Source of the DNA: Effrenium voratum
Taxonomy: Eukaryota > Sar > Dinophyceae > Suessiales > Symbiodiniaceae
Length of the DNA: 64,000 nucleotides
Reading direction: 5' to 3'
Assembly: GCA_963377175.1 (NCBI GenBank)
Contig: CAUJNA010001524.1
Location: 413,592 to 477,591 of the forward strand
The position numbers and the translations under genes were made by a program. Every line of letters begins with the position of its first letter. Position 1 is the stretch's first letter. This document shows, piece after piece, positions 58,440 through 64,000 of this stretch. The notes beneath the pieces were generated by a model that saw only the letters and a program-made list of their open reading frames with translations, had not been told where the DNA came from and did no database searches.

Positions 58440-58993
58440 TTCAGGTGATCTCCGGCTTCGACAGGGCAACGGAGCAGATCTCGAAGTTGCACCCCGCGAG
58501 CGTTCGCCTTGAGTCCGCGCTACGGCTACAGCCCATGTTCTGCCAGGGGGCAGGGCACGTGCCGACATCTTCACGTGTGCACATTGCTGAAGGCTCCTTC
58601 AAGTACTCTCGCCATTGGCCATCCCGCATGTGCTCATGCCCTCGCACGCGCCAAAAAATAATGTGCGACTGCCTCACCCTTGGGAAGCCGCAATGTCCAA
58701 ATGTTGCGCGCCAGGCATCGAGAGCCCGAAATTCGCCGTGGCAGGCCGCAGGGGGCAAGTGGCGTCGCCACAACTCCAGAGGCATAAGTCGCACGTCAGG
58801 AGTGGTCCTGAGACTCGCCTTCTTTCCGAACGGCACGGCCCTCACTTTGGACGGCTGCGCGGTTGGTGTGCTGTGTGAGGCCAGGCATTTGAGGGCATCT
58901 TGGAATGAGTTGAGAGCAAGGGGGGCAATGAAGGGCTTGCAGCTGGGGAGGAAAATGGGGCGAAAGCACTTCCAGGGGCAACCCCTTCTCTAA
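58440..58993 (+). CDS. Open frame of uncertain status
   Basis: A 204-codon plus-strand frame (58,379-58,993) begins after CATTTCAG with VISGFDRATEQISKLHPASV. The later part is Arg/Cys-rich and a minus-strand frame is also open, so only the first 40 residues or so look like an exon. No motif. Confidence 0.25.
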
Positions 58994-59044
58994 GCACTGA
59001 CCAAAGACTGTCCGCTTGCCCATGCGCATCCTTCTGAATGGTCG

Positions 59045-59203
59045 AAGGCCCGACCGCTTGCCGCTTGCCAGGAGAAAGCCAAGTTGAAGTTTGAGTTGTT
59101 CCTGGAGGGCCGCCGGAGTGGCACGAAGGTGATGCTGGGTCAAAAGTTCAGCGCCTTGGAACCGAAGGATGCGCCCATTCCCTGCCCTTCCCTCGAGGCG
59201 TGA
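59045..59203 (+). CDS. Exon-like island, unknown protein
   Basis: The frame KARPLAACQEKAKLKFELFL then EGRRSGTKVMLGQKFSALEP and KDAPIPCPSLEA ends at a stop. It is lysine-rich and protein-like, but no family is recognised. It may be the 3' end of a plus-strand gene. Confidence 0.4.
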   Translation, partial: KARPLAACQEKAKLKFELFLEGRRSGTKVMLGQKFSALEPKDAPIPCPSLEA

Positions 59204-60829
59204 TATCAAGGCCTGCAGGTTAGTTGGGGGGGGGGGTTGGCACGGCACCCCATGAACATGTGAACTTCAAATTGGTGAAGAAAGCAGCGATGTAGAAAAG
59301 ACCTAGTAGGTTTCGCGCTGTTTCCAGGACATGGCCTCAAAGCTGTCTGGAGACACAACCTGTTTGCAGTTGGATCATCTGCTTTCACCTCAGGCTGCGA
59401 TTTCCGCTGCTTGGCTGCTCTGGGCGACTCCCTCGCAAGACGCAAATTTCGGAATACCTCAGCCCAAGGCAAGCCAAGCGCAGACCACGAAATCACCATC
59501 GCCATTGAAGTGTACAGCAACCTGACGCTCGGATAAATTGGATTCCACCCCAAAGCAAATACATAAGGGCGCGTCTAGAGACATGGCACATCGGGCCCGT
59601 TTTGGGCAAGTGTCGGCATTTTCTCAGGAAAGCTTGTGGGCTCCCCCCCCCTCTTGCGGCACTGTCCACAAGCGTTGCATGTTGCTTCGTCGCTTTCAGG
59701 GCCTCGTTCGTTGCTACTTGCTTTAGGTCATACACTGGTTTCAACTGAACAGAGACCAAGATGACTTTGCGAAGCAATGCGAGTAAAATAATGAGGCACG
59801 AGCAGCGGTGGGAGGATGCGTTAGCAGATACGACTGCGGTTGTGATGTTCCATCGTGTCCAATTAAACTGGTTGCCATTCTAACCTGACTACTCATCATC
59901 AGTCCTGACTAGAGTGAGTGTATTTATTTATGCTCAGACAGCTGTCACTGCTTTGCGATGCACCATGCCCAGCAGGGCAATGACGGGAATCGCCAGCTTT
60001 GCCCCAGCAGACTCTTTGCGGTTCTGTGGCAGCACCCTCCAAAATTCACTCGGCCCTTCAGAAGTATACCAGCCGCTGAGGAAATAGCAACCGCAAAAGA
60101 CGAAGTGGGGAACGAGAAAAAGCGTGGGGAGAGCATCAAAAAATATGGCTCTTGGCGGGCTGCATTTCATAGGGATGACCGATGTTTTTGCATGAGTGTT
60201 GTTTGTCAAGAATCCTCTGCTAATACTAGCAAGGCAAGTTCATGCAGCATAGCCTGGTGTAGGATCAATTTGTCCCCGTTTGGAGCTGGAGGCCTTGTAA
60301 GCATGCGCGGAGAACACTATTCCAGAGTTCTGGTCTTGCATTTGCTAAGCTTTGGAAAGCAAACAACTGCAAAAGTTACTTGACAATGGCTTTACTTTGT
60401 GAATCTGACATGCCTTGTGTTGAGGCATGACTTTGAAGTTGGCATGTTCATGGCAATCGGCTGCCGAGCTTCAGCCATTCAGTCAGGAATCCTGTCTCAG
60501 CCAACGCCTTGCCAGTTCACATCGCACGTCTGGGACAGCCCAAGAGCTCAAACTGACAAGTTGTCATTGGTCTTCACTCAGGGTCGGCGAGTGCAATGCA
60601 AACTTGCGTTCCGACATTCGGCATTGCAACCCATCGGTGCTGACCTGCGGCAAGTCCAGTGCAGCAACCGGTTCGGGAGAAAGATGCCTGCCATGTAGCG
60701 GGCACAAGCTCCGCATGGAATGGCGCTCGTGCGCTTCCGAATTGGCAGGCCCTTTGCAGGCGCCGTGTGGGTGGCGCTGTGGGTTTTGGATTGGTGACTT
60801 GGGGCGTTGAAGCCATTGGCTGTTTCAGC

Positions 60830-60958
60830 CATGCCCGACCTGCAAACTGGTCCCAAAACCAACCGAGGCCTTCGCTTCTGCCGCGAAGCGAGCCTCTGAA
60901 TCGACCCGCGAGCAACTGCGACCCGAGGACGCGCAGTGGAAGCCTCCGGTGTTTCCAG
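60830..60958 (+). CDS. Exon-like island, unknown protein
   Basis: The frame PKPTEAFASAAKRASESTRE then QLRPEDAQWKPPVFPG is helical and charged, with GTTTCCAG|GT at the end. Not recognised. Confidence 0.35.
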
Positions 60959-61479
60959 GTGTTTTTGAGGTACCCTGGAACCTTTTTACCCTGCTCTAAG
61001 GGGGAAGCTGAAAGGCTGACCAAAATCCATGTGGGGGGGCCCACCCTATTTGTCCAGCGTGCCGATCGCTTGCACCTTTTGACACGGGAGTGTCATTTGT
61101 GAGAACCGATTCAACGGGTCACCCAAGACACATTTTTCCACCAAGCGTCTCCCCTTGCTTTCAGCCACACACGCAGGGATAAGAAGGAAGTCCTCGTTGG
61201 CGGGTTGCTGATCCAGTTTTGCTTACCTCGTTTGACTCCAAGGTGCTGAAGATGCAGGAATTTGGCTTCAGCACAGCTGCATGACCAAGCATGAACATCC
61301 AATGCCGCTTCTTTTCGCACAGGTGTTGCCAGCTTCAACCCCAAACATCCAAAAAAAAAGAGGACCTGCCTCAGCTGCACCAAGCACCCAGCACCCAGCA
61401 CCAAGCACCTGATTTGTTGCACCCCAAACATCTTATGAGAGGACCTGACTGGGAACCCACCCAGCACCGAGCTTTTGCA

Positions 61480-61625
61480 TGCCGCCATGGTCGCCACTGG
61501 ACGTCTTGGCCACGGCCACCACCGCCTGGGAGCTCCCGCTGCCCGCCTCTGGGCTGCGGGGCCTCTGCAAGGCCGAGCTGCGGCCGGGCGACCACGTCTA
61601 CGCGCCACAGCCCGCAATCAGCGCG
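61480..61625 (+). CDS. Possible additional PPR-like exon
   Basis: The frame TAWELPLPASGLRGLCKAEL then RPGDHVYAPQPAISAG has the PPR order (W..aL, LR.GDHVYA..ISA). The splice borders are not fixed. Confidence 0.45.
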
Positions 61626-62714
61626 GGTCCGTCTGACAAGTTCCGGCAGTCAGATAGTCATTATTTTGACGGTTTCTGGGGGGGTATCAAAGTCAGAAAC
61701 TGGGGTTGTTTCCCTTTAACCCACCACTGAGAGGGTGACTTTGACCATGGTAAAATAATGAGGCCAGAGAAACTACCCAAAACTTGTGGCAGAAAATGCA
61801 GGAAAAAGCAGCCCCCCGTGAAGTTTCACGTCGGGAGGGTAACAAGCCAAATGAGTCCAAAGCTTCCTGGCAATGCGGGCAAACACAAACGACCGCGTCC
61901 CCCTCGCATCGGCGCTGAAAGTTGTCCCGCCTTGGCACTCAGGCTTGGAAGATCGGCTGGACATACAACCACCATGGCATCGTGGTGCAGACGCAACCTT
62001 GCCCTGAAGACTCTTGCTTGCCACGCTTGCCCTTTGATTTGATTGCAATGATTCGTCTATTGGCCTTTGGAAACGGCTGTTTTCTCAGCTTGTAAAAAGT
62101 GGTGTCTTTCTTTTTTGCGGGTTGAAGACAATCCTAGGATTGTTTGCATGACCAGCTTGCTTGTTGCAGCATTGTCCGCTTCAAGCCGCCTGGAGATGAA
62201 CCCGGACGAATCGAATTGCGCCTTTGGCTACGGAGATGTACGCTGCAGGAATGTCCACCAATACTAGGAGGTCTTGTGGAATGACTGTTGAAGAAGTCCC
62301 CAGTCCAAGTAGGTTGGGAAGCCTTTGGCAACCGACCCACCTTACATCGTCCCATTGAGTGCATTTGAAATGCTTCGGATTGCTCAGGTGTTGCTTGACT
62401 TCTTTTGCACAAGGGCGCGATGTCTACAGGTGCCGCTATGGAGTCTCGTACCGCCCTCGAAGCTTTGGACGTGGAGAAGTCATTTCGCTCAGCCCAGGCA
62501 CTCTGACTATCTCATCAATCGTTCTGGCACGTGCTCCACCCATCCGGAGGACCCAAGGCTCTTTTGCCACATGCGAGTTCTCAAGTGGAGCTGAGATGTG
62601 TCCAAAGAGTCTAGGCCTTTGACAGTCCTTCGAGCCCTCAGCGTGGTGGACATAGGAGATGGAATGGCAAGTGAGGCCAGGAAGTTGGATCATATTAGCC
62701 CCACTCTCACCTTG

Positions 62715-62822
62715 CCAGGTGGAATATGACCTTTTGGTCAAGAACAGCGAGCTGCTGGCTCGTTGGTGCAAGTCCCTCAGAGGCAACCATGTCACCTCCA
62801 ATCGCTCCGATCCCTTTTTGGT
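62715..62822 (+). CDS. Exon-like island, unknown protein
   Basis: After CTTGCCAG|G, the frame VEYDLLVKNSELLARWCKSL then RGNHVTSNRSDPFLVFL is protein-like. Not recognised. A frame offset from the Ala-rich ORF downstream suggests they are not one exon. Confidence 0.4.
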
Positions 62823-62954
62823 GTTCTTGGCATAAGGCTGGGCTTGGCCTCGGGCGTGCGCCGATTTTTATCCGACGAGACGGCCCGCTCACTGCAGACC
62901 TCTCATGGCCGCTTCATCCGGCTGGGCCTTGCAACTGTCGCCACGGGCGCTGCT

Positions 62955-63120
62955 GGCGCAGCCATTTGGACCTTGAGCGCAGGTGCTGCAGGTGCCACCG
63001 CCGGCGCTGCGGGTGCCACCGCCGGCGCTGCGAGTGCCACCGCTGGCGCTGCGAGTGCCACCACCAGCGCCACGGCTGGAGCCACTGCAGTCACCGCTGC
63101 TGGCGCCACTGGAGGTTGCG
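62955..63120. repeat. 21-bp GC-rich repeat coding Ala/Gly heptads
   Basis: GGCGCTGCGGGTGCCACCGC and variants repeat every 21 bp or with 15-bp sub-units. In the plus frame 62,763-63,269 this reads AGAAGATAGAAGATAGAASA, a Gly/Ala/Thr heptad series after RLGLATVATGAAGAAIW. Since 21 is a multiple of three, a coding role is possible but unproven. Confidence 0.75.
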
Positions 63121-63385
63121 CAAAGTTTGAACCGAGCTTCCGCCCCTTGAGAATCCCAAAGGATGTCCCAAGAGTTTGGTGGCTGAAGCCATTTTCACAA
63201 AGCAGTAGCCGTAGCCCCCTGCAGGCACCACCGCAGGGACCACTGGCACTTTCACTGGTGGCACTTTGAGCGCCAGCTTGGCCATGGGGGAGGCTTTGGC
63301 GTGCGCCAGCCTCGGCTTGAAGCGAGCGGCCAGGCGGGGGCGTGGGCTGGAGCAAAGCCATAGGCCCCTCCAAAGGGAAGCCTCA

Positions 63386-63487
63386 CTCACCTCCTGAGTT
63401 CCTGGACTTGAAACTTTTTGGGAAGATGATGCTGGTGGTAAATATATGGTTTGGAGTGTTGTTCGGCCTAACCACTCAGGAAGTGAG
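63386..63487. repeat. Short inverted-repeat element (introner/MITE-like), best copy
   Basis: The left terminus CTCACCTCCTGAG (63,386-63,398) and right terminus CTCAGGAAGTGAG (63,475-63,487) are reverse complements with one mismatch. The interior, CTGGACTTGAAACTTTTTGG GAAGATGATGCTGGTGGTAA, matches copies at 44.3 and 46.0 kb. Confidence 0.7.
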
Positions 63488-63614
63488 CTAAAGGGAAACC
63501 ATGCGGATGTTCAAAAACTGGGCCGGCATGTTTGTTGAAGCATTTAAGCACCAAACAGTTTTAACAATTTTCTAGCTTTCTTTTAAAGGAAGCCGGGGAG
63601 TTGATTTTATCTCA

Positions 63615-63775
63615 AGTTTCGCAAGGGCGTTGGTGCTGGATGCCGCGAGCCGTCCTCAACACGCGCAAACTGTGCTGCTGCAAGCGAGGGATGCGACCGC
63701 CAGCTCTGGTTGGCAGCACCTGCTGCACCTCAGCATCCCCATAGTTCTGCACTGGTTGAACCACGGGTTTGTCCC
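63615..63775 (+). CDS. Exon-like island at the right edge, unknown
   Basis: The frame ARALVLDAASRPQHAQTVLL then QARDATASSGWQHLLHLSIP is helical. Not recognised; it may belong to a gene leaving the window. Confidence 0.3.
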
Positions 63776-64000
63776 AAAAAGTTAGGGGGGTCCAGCACGG
63801 CTGAATTCCGGTTTCCTTTAAGGGCAACCAAAAGGTGGGTTCGCACAAAAAAAGATACCCTCAAGATGTTGGATGCGCAGCAACACTCAAAGGGGCCAAC
63901 TACTTTCCAGGAGGGCCTTTCTTACATACGCCTGCTGAATGTCCTTTCGCCCAGATTTCCGCCACCCACACCGGGCCACGACCTTGAGCAGCAGAAGCAG

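Overview
The window is eukaryotic nuclear DNA, most likely from a dinoflagellate of the Symbiodiniaceae/Suessiales type. The reasons are: coding islands of about 100-450 bp separated by introns; introns with GC, GA or GT donors and AG acceptors usually followed by G; PPR repeats encoded roughly one per exon; a copia element whose gag has a Lys/Gly-rich tail instead of a zinc knuckle; and very repeat-rich DNA. There are no bacterial operons, ribosome binding sites, rRNA genes, tRNA genes or CRISPR arrays. The species is an inference and was not tested.

Layout. (1) 1-11,001, minus strand: a Helitron-type rolling-circle transposon with one uninterrupted 3,369-codon Rep/helicase ORF. It carries a ubiquitin-like N-terminal domain, a duplicated module, zinc fingers, HUH and Y2 motifs and a Pif1-like helicase. 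A small RPA-like OB-fold ORF follows it. (2) 12.2-18.3 kb: three large tandem arrays (56-bp unit; a palindrome-rich ACACATATGTGT array with an 824-bp-offset internal duplication; an 85-bp satellite). A glycosyltransferase-25-like ORF on the minus strand lies between the second and third and is clipped by an array. (3) 18.5-26.5 kb, plus strand: a split gene for a NO VEIN/sacsin-type GHKL ATPase with an N-terminal coiled coil. Several introns can be placed, and one is filled by a 37-bp minisatellite. (4) 26.5-29.7 kb: weak exon islands and a TTGG/TGGG array. (5) 29,688-42,530, minus strand: a 12.8-kb Ty1/copia LTR retrotransposon with 284-bp LTRs. It has gag, protease, integrase, a cytosine-methyltransferase-like domain, reverse transcriptase and RNase H. 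It also has about 4 kb of extra coding DNA in the 'env' position, with a Tpt1/KptA-like domain and an endonuclease/exonuclease/phosphatase-like domain. Frameshifts and nonsense codons break it. (6) 42.5-48.7 kb: poorly coding DNA with PAM2-like motifs and short inverted-repeat elements. (7) 48.7-61.6 kb, plus strand: a PPR-protein gene with at least twelve one-repeat exons. (8) 58-64 kb: further unassigned exon islands and a 21-bp Ala/Gly-coding repeat.

How the parts fit. The window is a mosaic of two host genes (NOV-like ATPase and PPR protein) in plus orientation, with two large mobile elements in minus orientation beside them and satellites filling much of the rest. The most unusual content is in the copia element. 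It couples a methyltransferase-like domain to the integrase and adds a putative RNA-modifying/nuclease ORF after RNase H. Four in-frame stops in it are each one C-to-T change from a sense codon. All domain calls come from reading motifs; no database search was run.
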